Part shown: positions 44,238 through 54,347 of the stretch, piece by piece | Layout: the number at the start of each line of letters is the position of its first letter | Position numbering within the stretch: position 1 is the stretch's first letter | Assembly: GCF_020509005.1 (NCBI RefSeq) | Contig: NC_063024.1 | Coordinates: 186,001-250,000 of the forward strand | Length of the DNA stretch: 64,000 nucleotides | From: Fulvia fulva | Lineage: Eukaryota > Ascomycota > Dothideomycetes > Mycosphaerellales > Mycosphaerellaceae | Direction of reading: 5' to 3' | The notes under the pieces: generated by a model | The model's database searches: none | The model's input: only the letters and a program-made list of their open reading frames with translations | What the model was told of the DNA's origin: nothing | Translations under genes and position numbers: made by a program

Positions 44238-45874
44238 CTATACAGTCTCCGCATTGCTACTCCCACTCTCCTTCCGCCCCTTCTCATTCCCATCATCGAG
44301 ATGCTTATTCTCCTCTTGCAAACAATCCACATCATCCTGCGCTGTCTTACTCTTATGCCGCAGTCCGTGTCCATACTTCAAGAACAAAATCGGCGTAAAC
44401 GCAAACAACGTCGCCACAGCCGCCAGAGTCGTCGCGGCAATATTCGTCCCCAGTCCTGAGAACATCTGATGTGCGAAAAGGGGAAAGGCAGCGGCCGCGA
44501 TCGTCCTCGTAGTGCTAAGGGCTGATACGGCAGATGCTGCGTAATCGCCGTACGAATCTGTGACGTAGCCGAACAGGACGTACGAGAAGTCTGTAGTGGC
44601 GAAGCCGATACAGATGAGACCTATCATGGAGACGGGCCAGGGAACAGTTGTAACTCTGGGTGGTACTGTCCATGCGAAGATCCAGAGGCCAAGGGCGAAG
44701 ATTGGGCACGCGATTGCGAAGGATCTGATCTTGGTTTCTGGGACGATGCGAACGTTGTTTTCGTGGCATTTCCGATAGACGTGATGGTCGTAGAAGCGCG
44801 GGAGCATGTCAAGGAGGATTCCGATTAGGATAGCGACGAAGGAGAGGGATGAGGAGACGTCGTTGAAGGTATTGTCGAAGGGAGGGTCGGTGTATGCAAC
44901 TGTGAGTCCAGCTGTCAGACCATACAGCAGTCCGAACGCGATGGCGCATAAGCACGCGCAGAACAGCACAATCGGCTCCGTCGTAAGGAACACCAGCGGA
45001 CGGAAGAGCGTATCCCGCACAAACCCCCTCAGCGAGAATTCTCCCGACATGTCAGGCCCATGAATATCCCCCCTCCCAGTCTCCTCCCTAACCACCTTAA
45101 CCTTCCCCTGCAACAACTGCTCCGCCTTACTCTCCCTCACCCCAACCGACAACGCAGCCGAAACAGCCGACACAATCGCACTAATCCAAAAAAACCCACC
45201 TCCACCCACACCTCTCCGTCACATACGCCGCATACACCGGCCCCAGGGCCAACCCCACAAACCCCGCCCACGTATACCCAGAAACCACCCCAATCCTGGC
45301 CCTGGCATCGAACATATCCTGAAAATTCCCAAACGCCACCGTCGCCGGGATAGCCGCTGCGACGCCCTGAAACCAGCGGCCGACGTACAGGCCCGCGACG
45401 GAGGGGACTGCGGCGGTGAGGATCGAAAAGACGCAGAAAGTGCAGGTGGCGACGATGTAGAGGGTTCGACGGCCGAAGGTCTCGGAGATGGGCGCGAGGA
45501 CGATGCCGCCGAGGGTTTGGCCGAGGAGGTAGATGCTGACGAAGGCGAAGTAGGAGAGGGTGCGGCTTGTGTGGAATTCTTCGCGGGCGGTGTCTGCGGC
45601 GCCGGTCTGTGGATTGGATCGTCAGTGGTGGGGAAGGGATTGGTGGGCATGGGTTGGGACGACTTACGCCTGCTGAGCTGATGCCGGTCATGTAGAGTTC
45701 TAGCCAGCAGATGACGATGGTGGTGTAGTACTTTGTGAAAGGGTTCCAGTTGCGAGGGTGGTCGGTGGCATCGTCGTTCCAGCGGACTTCGTTGCCGTCG
45801 AGGTGGACGCCGTGGTGTGCTAGGGTGTCATCTTGGGGCTTCAGCTCTTCCGCAGAAGAGGTGTTGGTGCTCAT
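44238..45874 (-). CDS. MFS drug/polyamine-type (DHA1) transporter with a one-base frameshift
   Basis: Exon 1 is 45874-45668 and exon 2 45606-44238, with a 61-nt GT-AG intron. The protein has about twelve membrane segments. DHA1/TPO-like motifs include HPRNWNPFTKYYTT before helix 1, GGIVLAPISETFGRR between helices 2 and 3, and VGRWFQGVAAAIPATV. LFAFTPILFLKYGHGLR lies at the end. It would export drugs, polyamines or metabolites at the plasma membrane. The frame breaks at a run of seven T (forward A7, 45188-45194) between CGWRWVF and WISAIVSA; six T would restore 525 codons. Because this is one homopolymer base in an otherwise clean gene, a sequencing or assembly error is as likely as a real mutation. 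Confidence 0.75.
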
Positions 45875-46674
45875 CTACAGTTACTGCGAGTGCTGGCCGG
45901 GCATTCGATGTCTAGGGATTCAGGGTGTGAGTTGTTAGGTGTGGTAGACGGCGGGAATCACCAAGCCAGCAATGCAACCAATTCACACCACAATACTGTA
46001 CGCTAGACCGATGTTCCGGATAGTCATGGGCGGTGACATTCAATCGCCACCGTGGACGAAGGATGACGACGGCCATGCTGCTCAAGTGAGGGAGTCGAAA
46101 CAGCTGGAGGAAAAGCATCGTGGATCAGCAGTAAGCGGCTTCATTGATTCTGTTATCTAGATAAGGTTCATTAGCGTCAGATCTCCCTGTCAAAGGGGGA
46201 CTAGCATCTGGTTGTGAGGCTTGGATAGGCATAGTCCGACAGCTTCGTTTCTTTGGCTCATCAACAGCTTCAGCCTCAAAACACGACTGCTGCGGTCTGC
46301 AAATAGCCGTACTGAGGCTTCAAGTATCAAGCTGCAGGGCAATCTATGACGCGAAACGTGCCTAAGTTATCTTTGCGAAGCTCGCATTCTGTTACGCATC
46401 TTCTTCCTTTGACATGGATGCGCTACTGGAAATGATGCACGATCGAAGATCTAGGGTCGGAGCATTACAACACGCTAGGTTGGTAGGTGCATAAATTGTC
46501 CGCGGTAAATGTGCCGTATAGACATCATCTCCTGCCATTTTGAGCTTAGGAGTACCATTTGCATCTTCTTCCATTTACCCTTGCTTAAGAAGCTGAGGTC
46601 CCGAACGTCATCACCTCGAGCTTCCTGAGTCGAAGAGGCTGTGCAAACCCTAGACTTGCCTTCGTCGCCGCGTT
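45875..46674. other. Intergenic, no supported gene
   Basis: Promoter side of the DHA1 gene and 3' flank of the DUF1989 gene. Nothing else recognised. Confidence 0.35.
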
Positions 46675-47262
46675 TCAATCGCTGATGCGGTACTGAATAG
46701 GCTTGAAGCTGCCACCATTGGATTGCAGAGCACTGCAGGCGGTCATAGCAATAATGAGATCCATCTTCGCCACAAAGTCGATGTGATCTCCAGCCTTCGA
46801 AGTCGGAGGTAAGACTTTGATCTCTCCCGTATTCGGATCAATCGGCACGTTCATGAAGCAATTGAATGCGCAAGGTATCCGATCTTCCGAGATACCATAC
46901 GGCTTGATGGCGTTTGCAATATTCCCGAAGCAGCCTTGATGGGGCTCTTTGTCGCCATAGATAATTCTGAATGTGTCTTTCGAGCAGGGCGTAAGCAAGA
47001 AGTCATGTCTGCCGCAGGTGTCTTCCACGATCTCAAGCATTACATTGCTTCGATTTGAGTATAGAGGATCGCCGGTGGTGAGGTAGATCCGGCTTGCGTA
47101 GTCAAGAGTTCTGCCATTGCTTATGACTTCGTCTGGGTCATGGCGGTTGAAGGCGACCAGGTCTGAGACTTGGACGCCTTTGGGGTCGATGACGGTCAGT
47201 CTTTGTCCTTTGTTCAGGATGAAAGCGGTCCCAGTCCGAGGGGGTATCTCTGTTGTCGACAT
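46675..47262 (-). CDS. DUF1989 / urea-carboxylase-associated family protein
   Basis: 195 residues from the ATG at 47262. Upstream in-frame codons to 47346 lack an ATG and look non-coding. Family features: KGVQVSDLVAFNRHDPDEV near the N-terminus and SNGRTLDYASRIYLTTGDPLY; HDFLLTPCSKDTF and HQGCFGNIANA; CAFNCFMNVPID; and SKAGDHIDFVAKMDLIIAMTAC, ending in KPIQYRI. Conserved Cys and His residues (DFLLTPCS, GCFGN, DLIIAMTACS) could bind metal. Bacterial relatives sit next to urea carboxylase and guanidine-related genes; the fungal role is not established. Single exon, undamaged. It diverges from the YqcI-like gene. Confidence 0.85.
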   Translation of the reverse strand: MSTTEIPPRTGTAFILNKGQRLTVIDPKGVQVSDLVAFNRHDPDEVISNGRTLDYASRIYLTTGDPLYSNRSNVMLEIVEDTCGRHDFLLTPCSKDTFRIIYGDKEPHQGCFGNIANAIKPYGISEDRIPCAFNCFMNVPIDPNTGEIKVLPPTSKAGDHIDFVAKMDLIIAMTACSALQSNGGSFKPIQYRISD

Positions 47263-47880
47263 TGTTACAGCTTGCTGTCGAGTGGCTGGCTGGCTATGCG
47301 ACTGGAGGATTATTGTGTTGCCAGTGGCCCGTCTTGGTATTCGCAAGGTATAAGAATATGTTGCCGCAATCCGAGGTAGCTCCTGTTTGACGCTGCTGAT
47401 CGTATAAGCGAGCTGGATTGTAGTCTATCGAGGATCTGCTCCGTGGCTTTGTTGTTGTGCTTGCGTCAGATTCTACTTCCGGTGTTGTCCAGCAGTTTCG
47501 ATTGGTCATTGAGCATTGGCTCGACCAAGACTTGAAGCTTGTCCTTTAGCGCATCGTGAAAACATCGACAACATTGAAGTGTGCAATATGTACGTCATGA
47601 CTCACTGCTTTGTCTCTGTCATGATTCGCACGCTAATGCCACGCTACGACCTCGGTTTGGCATTGCTGGGACAATGCAAGGCGGAACAAGTCGATGAGGC
47701 ACTCGTTGCGTAACAAACACAAATGTCAGACGCCAAATTATTAGAGCTTGTCGTTTGCACGTGGCAATGGTGGCTCAATCTCCACGAGCCCGTTGCTTCT
47801 CTTAAGTGTCAGGACGCCGTTGGGCTTACCAGCTGCAGATTGCAAACGTCAGACTTGGTCAACCTCATCACAACACCACC
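47263..47880. other. Divergent intergenic region (~620 bp)
   Basis: Lies between start codons of the DUF1989 gene (minus) and the YqcI/YcgG gene (plus), so it should hold both promoters. No specific regulatory motif identified. Confidence 0.4.
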
Positions 47881-48918
47881 ATGCAGCTGGCCATCAATGT
47901 TGTAATCTTCTTCCTCGGGTTGTACCTACCAACTTTGGTGGCCTCAAAACCTCGAAAGGCTCGCGAAGATCTGTCAAGAAATGTTACTCGCCAGATTCAG
48001 AAGATTATCAGTGCGATATGTGGTCGGGGCCAGCCAGAGGAAGGTGTCGATGTCGAACAAGAGCCGGAGAGCATCGAGGATGGAGCTGCTCGTTTGTACA
48101 CCAAAGAGCAGGTGGAATCAGAATTTGATATGAATGCCTGGCAGCGTCTGGCGTATGAAGACTTCAAGACAACCATACTCGCGAAAGAGACTGGACTCAA
48201 GACTTTTCCTTGCGTGTACGCCACCATGGGGTATAGAGCCGGCGACCATCGATATGTCTTCCTCGAATCCGATGATCCATCAGAACCCCGAAACGTACGC
48301 ATTGTTGCGCCAGCGCTTCGGGCATATCTCCGCATGTCGAATACCCTGGGTGACAATACCAGTATGGTCATCATGGCAGCACCCACAGAGGGCGATCCGA
48401 AGTCCGTGGAAGAGTATAATCACAGTTTCTGGGAGATGTTGAGGGGTCTCCGGATTTGGGATTCACAACCCTGGCCGAAGCAGTTTCCTCAAGACACAGG
48501 GGACGAAAAGTGGACGTACTGCTTCGATGGCACGCCACTTTTCCCCGTTGCTTTGACGCCTGCACATCAGAAGAGGTGGTCTCGTCATGCGCCAGTTCCG
48601 CTCATCGCTTTGCAGCCGAAATGGGTGTTGGACAAGCTCCTTAGCACTCCAGAAAAGCGCGAGGCCGCTACAGGGAAGGTGCGAAGACTGCTGAAGCAGT
48701 ATGATCAGACTGAGATCAGTCCAGACCTCACAAGTTATGGCGACGTCGGTACCAGCGAGGTTCACCAGCTGTGTCTTCGCGACGAGAATGAGACTGCGGA
48801 CGTTCCGTTTCAGGACTTCGACAAGGGTGGATCATCCGTAGCGTTTTCGAGGCGTCCATCGTTGGAGAGTGGTCGCTCGTCATGCGAAAGCAGGAGGTCG
48901 AATCATGTCATAGCATGA
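47881..48918 (+). CDS. YqcI/YcgG family protein
   Basis: 345 residues from ATG 47881 (context ACCACCATGC). The frame extends upstream only through a non-ATG start. An N-terminal hydrophobic segment (INVVIFFLGLYLPTLVAS) may act as a signal anchor. The YqcI/YcgG-type domain lies about 85-280, with KTFPCVYATMGYRAGDHRYVF, EYNHSFWEMLRGLRIWD, PWPKQFPQD, WTYCFDGTPLFPV and IALQPKWVLDKLL. Relatives include uncharacterised bacterial YqcI/YcgG proteins and fungal homologues; biochemical activity is not known to me. The C-terminal ~60 residues are Ser-rich and disordered. Single exon, intact. Confidence 0.8.
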   Translation: MQLAINVVIFFLGLYLPTLVASKPRKAREDLSRNVTRQIQKIISAICGRGQPEEGVDVEQEPESIEDGAARLYTKEQVESEFDMNAWQRLAYEDFKTTILAKETGLKTFPCVYATMGYRAGDHRYVFLESDDPSEPRNVRIVAPALRAYLRMSNTLGDNTSMVIMAAPTEGDPKSVEEYNHSFWEMLRGLRIWDSQPWPKQFPQDTGDEKWTYCFDGTPLFPVALTPAHQKRWSRHAPVPLIALQPKWVLDKLLSTPEKREAATGKVRRLLKQYDQTEISPDLTSYGDVGTSEVHQLCLRDENETADVPFQDFDKGGSSVAFSRRPSLESGRSSCESRRSNHVIA

Positions 48919-49438
48919 TGGTCGAACTCTTATAGCTGCGTGAGATGATGCCTCGGCGTGGCGTTGCACGCTGCGTGAGAGGGCAAAACCCATGACTCCA
49001 GTAGCCGCATCGTCCAGATGACATAACAGCCTCCAGACCACATGAGAGCCGGTCCCGATATCGATATCGATATTGATTGCGTTGTGGTGTTGTTGATGAT
49101 GTTGGGCAGGAGAACGCTGCTCGCGTCAGGTTCGCGATGATTTGCAGCCCAGGGATTTGTCTTGGCGCGCTGCATCTGTGAGACTGCGAAGGAGAGCTTC
49201 CATCGCCATCGACATCGACATCAACCTCCATCACTGGACCTGCTATCACTCAGTGACGATCCTCCTACTGTACTGCTCTCCGGGACTCTTGACACGACTT
49301 TGCCGCTTTCTCCTACCACACTGGAACTGGATTACGTTCTCCAGCAACCGCCGTCAAGCCAAAGTCCCATCATCTGCGACCAGGAGTGATGCGCACGACG
49401 CCAACAAGTCGGGATCCGATAGCTCCTCGAGAGCACTC
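48919..49438. other. Intergenic, no supported gene
   Basis: An alternating GATATC/GATATCGATATTG stretch near 49056-49076 and a matching CATCGACATCGACATCAACC run near 49205-49225 are short simple-sequence features. No gene seen. Confidence 0.3.
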
Positions 49439-50386
49439 ATGCGTGTCGCTTTCCAGTCGCCATGTACACTGCGAGCGTGTCTTGGCAGCACTCTCGGGAT
49501 AGCACTGCCATTCTGGCATTCGTTGCGGCAACAGCATGGCCATCTGCGACTCCAGCCCAGCTTGCTGTTACAAAGATGTCTTAACCAGTGGCAAAGTAGG
49601 TACTCGCAGCAAGAAGATGACCTGATTATCAAACGCCGCAAGCAGGGCCATACATACGCCCACATCGGGCGTGAACTGGGACGGCTTGGCCACAGCGTTC
49701 GGAGGCGTTATGCTGTTAGACTGCAGTACAAGGATTGCGATGCTCCCATCCCTCGAGACCACCCCGATCCCGAGCTGACTCGAAAAGTGCTACACTGCCG
49801 GAAGGATGGCATTACTTTCCCGCACATGTCTAAAGTGCTAGGGGAGCCCGTCAATAAGCTCAGGCAGGCATACTACTGCTCACAAGAGGGTTGCAATAGA
49901 CCGGTACCCAAAGGCCCGCTTTCCCCGCCTCATATGCGAGAAATGTTGAAACTCAAGTCTCAAGGTCACTCGTGGCACGACATCGCTAAGGCTTTGGGTC
50001 GAACGTATGGCAGTGTGGCGGGCCAATATGGGCAAATGCTGCCATGCAAAGACACTATCGATATCGATCGCGAGATCAGGGTCCTCCACGACCAAGGCCT
50101 TACGGAAACATTGATTGCTGAGCGTCTGGCTTTCCCTGTCGCATTTGTTGAACGACGACTCGGGACCGGATGTGCTAAAATAGCCACAATGACTGGACGT
50201 GCTCCGAAGGCTACATGGACCAAGGACGATATCAAGACCCTACAGGCACAGTGGCAGACCGGCTCTTCCACAAAGCAGATCGGTGTCAAGCTTGGTCGTT
50301 CTCCGTACGCCGTTAAAACTATGATCTGCCGGCATCGCGATGATTGGGGCCTCGAGTACAGATACATCCAGCGTCACGACACATGA
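49439..50386 (+). CDS. Protein with about five helix-turn-helix/SANT-like repeats
   Basis: 315 residues from ATG 49439. The open frame extends further 5', but that stretch is Arg/Cys/Leu-rich and unlike coding. The first ~50 residues are basic and hydrophobic and could be a targeting leader. Five ~35-45-residue units follow, each ending in a GRxxxxVxxxY-like recognition helix: KQGHTYAHIGRELGRLGHSV; FPHMSKVLGEPVNKLRQAY; SQGHSWHDIAKALGRTYGSV; LTETLIAERLAFPVAFVERR; and TWTKDDIKTLQAQWQ...IGVKLGRSPYAV. The last begins with the Trp/Asp pattern of a Myb/SANT repeat. Likely a DNA- or chromatin-binding protein; no named family recognised. Confidence 0.6.
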   Translation: MRVAFQSPCTLRACLGSTLGIALPFWHSLRQQHGHLRLQPSLLLQRCLNQWQSRYSQQEDDLIIKRRKQGHTYAHIGRELGRLGHSVRRRYAVRLQYKDCDAPIPRDHPDPELTRKVLHCRKDGITFPHMSKVLGEPVNKLRQAYYCSQEGCNRPVPKGPLSPPHMREMLKLKSQGHSWHDIAKALGRTYGSVAGQYGQMLPCKDTIDIDREIRVLHDQGLTETLIAERLAFPVAFVERRLGTGCAKIATMTGRAPKATWTKDDIKTLQAQWQTGSSTKQIGVKLGRSPYAVKTMICRHRDDWGLEYRYIQRHDT

Positions 50387-50714
50387 CTGATGGTATGCGA
50401 GGCGTGGACATATGTGCGTAAGTTCACCTGATGAGATGGAAGTGATTTTCTTTCTTCCCAGTGCTTGCATTCGCCTAGGGCCTGGATCATCTCAGAGGGG
50501 CCGACCACCAATCAGAGGATCGCCACTTTCGCGATTCGCACAGTCCAGCCAGATCAATGTGCAGGAAGAAAGCAGTGAGAAATATTTCACAGCTCTACGG
50601 ACCCGACAAACAACGGTGACGCCTGCAGCAAGCAGCTCTATGTCACGACTGCACCATTCTGCTGCCAACACATATCATACAATACCACACCACACCTCTA
50701 CTCCTCCTTCTCAA
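50387..50714. other. Convergent 3' flanks, no supported gene
   Basis: Lies between the ends of a plus-strand and a minus-strand gene. No feature seen. Confidence 0.3.
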
Positions 50715-51014
50715 CTACTGCGAAGCAGGTCCCTGCTGATATCCACCATTATACCCATCGGCCGCACCTGACCACGATCCAGAATTGTTGGCTGCATCCA
50801 TGCAACGCTGGCCGCACCGTCCATTACACCAAGACTGGTGCAAGTATCCACTGGCATCACGGAACTGGCCATGTCGGGCGTATAATGCTGGTCGTCCGGC
50901 CTGCTGTGGCTGCTGTTGTTGGTGACTCTGGCTGTAGCCACCGATTGCTTTGCCAGCTTGATTGGCGATGTAGGCGAGTGAGCCGTACTTCATACCTGAT
51001 TTGATGAGACCCAT
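50715..51014 (-). CDS. Small Gln/Gly-rich protein of unknown function
   Basis: 99 residues: an amphipathic N-terminus (MGLIKSGMKYGSLAYIANQA, then GKAIGGY), followed by a Gln-rich patch (QQQQPQQ), a Cys-containing middle (WCNGRCGQRCMDAA) and a Gly/Tyr/Ser tail. It has no domain I can name. Short fungal proteins starting with a similar amphipathic GxKYGxLAYIAxxGKAI segment are common hypotheticals. The N-terminal helix could associate with membranes. Start at 51014 is a normal ATG. Confidence 0.55.
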   Translation of the reverse strand: MGLIKSGMKYGSLAYIANQAGKAIGGYSQSHQQQQPQQAGRPALYARHGQFRDASGYLHQSWCNGRCGQRCMDAANNSGSWSGAADGYNGGYQQGPASQ

Positions 51015-52827
51015 GTCGGAGCGGTGGCCTTTGATGTGTTTGCGGTTGTGGAAAAAATTGTTGGATCTGGGTATGCGATAATTTTGAGGTTTTATATGTC
51101 AAGGTTGAAGATATACAGACGGATTGTGTTATCGCTGTGGCTGGAATGTGTTTGATGTGATGGAGAGGGAGGAGTCTGTGTGACGACCGTACGACAATAC
51201 TTATACCTATCGATCGCAGGCTCGACGTTCGCCTACAAGACCCTACATTGGTAACACAGCCATCTCCAAAAATCGTCGCTACGATACCGAGATCCTCCCA
51301 TAGCAAAAAACGTTACAATCTGAGGTCGTGGTTCGTCCACGCACAGATTCGCAGCAGGAGCACGAAACCGAAAAATCCGAGACCGATACCTTGGCAGCAG
51401 GATGGCTTCACAGCGTGTCGATCATTGCCTATGCAGACGACTTTGAATCCTACAACGACATCGCATGGAAGGGGCAGTGCTGGAGATATCGTCTTTTGCC
51501 CTGGATAAGCACTGCGATCAGTTGCGCCTTGGGAATGCTTCGCCATCGCATGCCACCGCCTGCTGAGATCCCGTTGCATTGGCGCGGTTATCAGGCTGCT
51601 CTAATCACCATATCCCCTACTTGTGTTGCAATTCAATGCATACGTGTGCTTCTCGGTATCCACAGGGTCGTCGTTTGACGTCAGTCGATAAGGGATCGTG
51701 GACGACGATCTACCCCTGCGGTGCAACTCCGCCCACAGTTGACGAGGAACAGATACTACTAATTGCATCGACCAGTCAACGATCAGAGCGTCCTGAGGGA
51801 CTTTTGCGCAGGTTTTTTCGTCGACGATAACAGCTCACGGCATGTTAATGCAGACTGTGAGATCCTCCGCCAGGCGCATATGGACGCAGCAACACCTCGC
51901 AGCAACACATCTTTCCTGTCGTGTAATTCGACTCTGTGAGCCACACAGGCTTGACACGGCTTAGATACAGCCTGGGCATGTCCTACATCCACCTTAGGTC
52001 GGTATTTCAGCCACCAGACATCTCTCCGTACGGTGACGCTTGTCTTGAGGAGTGTCTCGGCATGTACCGCCCGTGAGACAGGGGAGGCATCACAATTGCC
52101 CAGTAACATCACTTGCGCATACTGCTCGGCGTATTGCTATTACTATTGCTTCCCAGCATTTGGTCAGACACTGACGCCATCCTAGCAGTTTCAAGCCACT
52201 GCTTCGTGCCTAGCGCAGATATGCAAGACATTTGTGGCACTTCATTGCCATTTTCTGGCGGGTCACTATATCTTCCTGTTTGCTATGGTCTCAAACTACA
52301 TCTCTTCGACCATATGCACACCATCCAGCTACTATACTGCTATCCTGCTGTGGCCCTGAAGGAGCGAAGATCTATTATGCATTCTCCCTTTGTCTTCCGA
52401 CAAACCTATTGTGCTTGTCACACAGCACCATACAACAAAGAAACAAAACACATCCCTCGCGCACGGGCATGCACGAGACCGCTCTCAATGGCTTGTCAAG
52501 TCCAGATCATATGCTGGAAGCTATTCGAGCAGACTGGCTGTCGGCCACGAACCGTCTTGGAGCCATCGATACAATGGTTTGAAGGAGCGGAACATTCACA
52601 TTCTATACGACACACAACACATTCGTGACTTCGAACAACGCATATACAACACATCATAAAGACTATATATACTGGCTCCAGGCTGGGTTTCCTATTCTCT
52701 GGCCAAGCAACAGCTCCATACCAACAGCAGTCTTTAGAACCACACTCTTCGAACCAACTGCAAGCAGTACCAAACAGAGCACGCTCTCCCAACCGAACAC
52801 ACAAACAACAACGACCCAGTCATCGTT
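51015..52827. other. Long divergent intergenic region (1.8 kb)
   Basis: Separates two small low-complexity genes transcribed away from each other. No conserved domain in any frame; promoters of both genes should lie near its ends. Confidence 0.35.
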
Positions 52828-53457
52828 ATGGGTCTCTTCTCCGGCTTCTTCAGCTCGTCATCTCGGGGCAGCAGTCGCCAATGGTATGGCAACGAACCAT
52901 ACCAATCCTCATCACGCAGCGGCCATGATGCCTATCATGCATCCGCCTCACGCAGCGGTCGCCAGTATCCCGATTACTCCCGCGCATATCAACCCCAAGC
53001 GTCCAATGCCTACCACTCTCGCCGCGACCCCTACGGCGAGAGTAGCTCAAGACGGCGTCGAGAGGTAGAGCGTGAGCCCTACTACAATTTCACCCGCGAC
53101 GACCGTCGTTACTCCTTTGGTCATCGCCAAGGCCACAGCGAGCAGATCCGGTTTGGTCAGGCACAAGGCCATCACTTAAGTGGTCGCCATCAGTACCAGC
53201 CTGCCCCAGAGAATCTCGTTCACTACTCCAGAGACCCATACCGCTCTCGACATTCAAAGCCGTACAACCCCGACCGCAATCGCTTCGCTGACTTCGATCA
53301 GACAACTCGGGCGGGCCAAAGAGAGCACGAGCGCTATCAGGCGTTCGGCGGTCGCAACGGTGGGTATGGCTACGACGGTAGGTCTGGAGGTGGGTATAGC
53401 TCTGGATCTGCAGCCCACCACCTCGAGATGAACGGTCGATACCCTCGCTTTCGCTAA
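52828..53457 (+). CDS. Tyr/Arg/Ser/Gly-rich low-complexity protein
   Basis: 209 residues, intact single exon. It begins MGLFSGFFSSSSRGSSRQW, then continues almost entirely as a disordered, aromatic and arginine-rich sequence (SRSGHDAYH, RRDPYGESSSRRRREVERE, YNFTRDDRRYSF). The end is RNGGYGYDGRSGGGYSSG. There is no folded domain, signal peptide or membrane segment. Such Tyr/Arg compositions favour phase separation or RNA binding, but that is inference from composition alone. Unknown function. It shares an MGL start and the Gly/Tyr/Ser-rich end style with the small gene at 50715, without clear homology. Confidence 0.6.
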   Translation: MGLFSGFFSSSSRGSSRQWYGNEPYQSSSRSGHDAYHASASRSGRQYPDYSRAYQPQASNAYHSRRDPYGESSSRRRREVEREPYYNFTRDDRRYSFGHRQGHSEQIRFGQAQGHHLSGRHQYQPAPENLVHYSRDPYRSRHSKPYNPDRNRFADFDQTTRAGQREHERYQAFGGRNGGYGYDGRSGGGYSSGSAAHHLEMNGRYPRFR

Positions 53458-54347
53458 GTCAAGGGAGTCCCGTAAGCGGTGGGTACAAGACCTGGCAGGT
53501 GATCGCCTCTCAATGTGACACCTGACGAGCCCTTCCAGGCTGGCAATCTTCTTTGTCTATACACGATGCATTTAACGACGCTGGACGTCGAAACAGGAGG
53601 ATATTTGAAGCATTCTGTACAGATAGACATAAGCACGGAATTGGACTAAGACAGGTGGGAATCTAGGTGGGGATCTGTCGCGTTCTGTAAGCATATATGA
53701 TAGATTTGAATTCATATGCCATCAACACAAATTCTTTACAAACCTTCACAGAACATCTCACGAACACCAAGCGTACTATTGTACATCTCCAACTTGATCA
53801 AGAGCTGACATGCCATGCTGAAAATCTGCTCATAGTGGCCCGCCCAGCCACCTTCCTTTCTCTGTGCCAAGTGACCGATAGCCAATATCGTGTTGGAACG
53901 CCGCAGGTGGCAGCCGAGCGACATTACTCCTCTCTGAACAGAAGACAATTCCTTCCTCATGGAGCTATACAATTCTATATCTTCGATCGTCAGGTGAAGT
54001 GGTCAGTGCAGCCAGAGTGATTAGTGTTGTCAAAGCATACTGGATGACGTTGACTGTCAAGCTGGAACTTCGAGTATTCATCGTCAGTGAGAAGCGGTCA
54101 CAGGCATCCGGCACAACCCGTCATCGTATACCGCAAGCATCTCATCACTTTGGAGAGATCACCCAACAGAGAGGAGAGTTTGAGAACACAATCATGATCT
54201 CAAGTCATATCCATTCAAATCGCCACATCACCAGCTCCGAAAGCAGCATCTCATGCCCACTTGTCCTCGCCCTCCATCCTCCCCTGGGGTATATACATCT
54301 CATCAAACATTTACAACATCCTCCTCATCATCATCACAAAGCACTCA
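53458..54347. other. Convergent intergenic region, no supported gene
   Basis: 3' flank of the low-complexity gene and of the amino-acid permease. No feature seen. Confidence 0.35.

Noticed and set aside
49142..49438. Extension of the SANT-like protein by ~99 residues
   Set aside because: It begins at a TTG, not an ATG, and contains simple-sequence-derived residues unlike the rest.
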